From: Cyanobacteria bacterium K_DeepCast_35m_m2_023
GTDB lineage: Bacteria > Cyanobacteriota > Cyanobacteriia > PCC-6307 > Cyanobiaceae
Direction of reading: 5' to 3'
Length of the DNA stretch: 6,844 nucleotides
Assembly (NCBI GenBank): GCA_016882345.1
Contig: VGQR01000105.1
Coordinates: forward strand, 1 to 6,844
In this document: one piece after another, positions 5,825-6,844 of the stretch
Numbering within the stretch: position 1 is the stretch's first letter
Layout of the letters: every line of letters starts with the position of its first letter
Program-made: the position numbers and the translations under genes
Notes under the pieces: generated by a model
Databases searched by the model: none
Told to the model about the DNA's origin: nothing
Seen by the model: the letters and a program-made list of their open reading frames with translations, nothing else

Positions 5825-6844
5825 ATGCTTCGTGATTCGGTGACCATTCAGCTCGGCCGTTCCCGTACCGTTCGCCGCGCCTACGGCATTGATGAAATCG
5901 CTCTGGTGCCGGGCGGCCGCACCGTTGACCCCGCGGTGACCGACAGCAGCTGGATCCTGGGGGGTGTCAGCCGTGAAATCCCGATCATCGCCAGCGCCAT
6001 GGACGGCGTGGTCGACGTGGGTATGGCAGTGGAGCTCTCCCGTCTGGGTGCTCTTGGTGTGCTGAACCTTGAGGGTGTTCAGTGCCGTTACGACGACCCC
6101 AACCCGGTGCTCGATCGCATCGCTGCCGTCGGCAAGGACGCGTTCGTGCCACTGATGCAGGAGCTCTACAGCCAGCCGGTGCGCGAAGACCTGATCCGTC
6201 AGCGCATCGCCGAGATCAAGCAGCGCGGTGGCATTGCCGCCGTCAGTGCCACCCCGGTCGCCGCGCTGCGGTTCGGCAAGGCCATCGCCGAAGCCGGTGC
6301 CGATCTGTTCTTCGTGCAGGCCACCGTGGTCAGTACCGAGCACATCGGCCCTGAAGGACAAGCCAGCCTCGACCTCGAGGAGCTTTGCCGCACCTTCGGC
6401 GTGCCGGTGGTGATCGGCAACTGCGTGACCTATGACGTCGCGCTCAAGTTGATGCGTGCCGGAGCGGCCGGCGTCATGGTGGGCATCGGTCCTGGTGCCG
6501 CCTGCACCAGCCGCGGCGTGCTGGGGATCGGCATCCCCCAGGCCACCGCGGTCGCCGACTGTGCAGCAGCCCGCGACAACTATCAGCGTGAAAGCGGTCG
6601 CTATGTCCCCGTGATCGCCGATGGCGGCATCGTCACCGGGGGCGACATTTGCAAATGTCTGGCCTGTGGTGCCGACGCCGTGATGATCGGTTCTCCGATC
6701 GCCCGTGCTGCCGAGGCGCCGGGTCGCGGTTTCCACTGGGGCATGGCCACACCCAGCCCCGTGTTGCCCCGCGGCACCCGCATCAACGTCGGGACCACCG
6801 GCAGTCTGGAGAAGATTCTGCGGGGGCCAGCCTCCCTCGATGAC
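5825..6844 (+). CDS. guaB3: GuaB3 family IMP dehydrogenase (CBS-less), C-terminus beyond the right edge
   Basis: GuaB3 oxidises IMP to XMP with NAD+, the committed step of GMP synthesis in the cytosol. Exactly 340 codons are open to the window end; the family is about 387 aa, so some 45 residues are missing. The TIM-barrel start is RRAYGIDEIALVPGGRTVDP (17-36), then IPIIASAMDGVVDVGMAV (52-69) and LGALGVLNLEG (74-84). There is no room for the paired CBS domains found in GuaB, and this marks the GuaB3 subtype. The catalytic cysteine is C227 in GIGPGAACTSRGVLGIG. Further on are VIADGGIVTGGDICKCLACG (phosphate-binding region) and GADAVMIGSPIARAAEAPGR. The ATG at 5825 gives MLRDSVTIQLGR; an in-frame GTG at 5840 gives MTIQLGR, closer to the remembered family start. 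No clear ribosome binding site was seen for either, so the start is uncertain by 15 nt. Confidence 0.95.
   Translation, partial: MLRDSVTIQLGRSRTVRRAYGIDEIALVPGGRTVDPAVTDSSWILGGVSREIPIIASAMDGVVDVGMAVELSRLGALGVLNLEGVQCRYDDPNPVLDRIAAVGKDAFVPLMQELYSQPVREDLIRQRIAEIKQRGGIAAVSATPVAALRFGKAIAEAGADLFFVQATVVSTEHIGPEGQASLDLEELCRTFGVPVVIGNCVTYDVALKLMRAGAAGVMVGIGPGAACTSRGVLGIGIPQATAVADCAAARDNYQRESGRYVPVIADGGIVTGGDICKCLACGADAVMIGSPIARAAEAPGRGFHWGMATPSPVLPRGTRINVGTTGSLEKILRGPASLDD

Noticed and set aside
5564..6736. A 390-codon minus-strand open frame opposite guaB3 and the CAAD gene
   Set aside because: guaB3 is unambiguous on the plus strand. The antisense product is low-complexity (Gly, Ala, His, Asp) with no motif.

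Overview
The window reads as chromosomal DNA from a GC-rich unicellular cyanobacterium, most likely a Synechococcus/Cyanobium-type picocyanobacterium. The evidence is a cyanobacterial-style GyrA, the start of a plant/cyanobacterial-type lycopene cyclase (CrtL), a CAAD/CURT1-type thylakoid membrane protein, and a CBS-less GuaB3-type IMP dehydrogenase. The organism is inferred from protein recognition and base composition, not from a database match. No mobile element, CRISPR array, tRNA or rRNA was seen.

The layout is two divergent blocks around a short intergenic region at 4023-4121. Leftward (minus strand) run gyrA (4022-1389), then after 26 nt a gene for an acetolactate-decarboxylase-like domain fused to a CARDB-like domain (1362-211), then crtL. 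The crtL start (TTG at 217) overlaps the stop codon of the fusion gene, and crtL runs off the left edge. The tight spacing suggests one operon, with a plausible gyrA promoter (TAGAAT -10) near 4050.

Rightward (plus strand) run a DUF39 / homocysteine-biosynthesis-family protein (4122-5300), a small two-helix CAAD membrane protein (5392-5775), and guaB3 (5825 to the right edge, C-terminus missing). The gaps between them are 91 and 49 nt, so these may be separate transcripts or a loose cluster.

The genes do not form one obvious pathway. They cover DNA topology (GyrA), carotenoid synthesis (CrtL), guanine nucleotide synthesis (GuaB3), possibly sulfur assimilation (DUF39), and thylakoid membrane shape or tethering (CAAD). 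The least expected item is the ALDC-CARDB fusion. It keeps the zinc-binding histidine spacing of acetolactate decarboxylase but seems to lack the catalytic arginine, carries an insertion, and has its C-terminus replaced. The DUF39 protein also seems to lack the cysteines thought to matter in its archaeal relatives. I saw no convincing wholly new multi-gene system. The long open frames antisense to gyrA, to the fusion gene and to guaB3 are best explained as codon-bias shadows.
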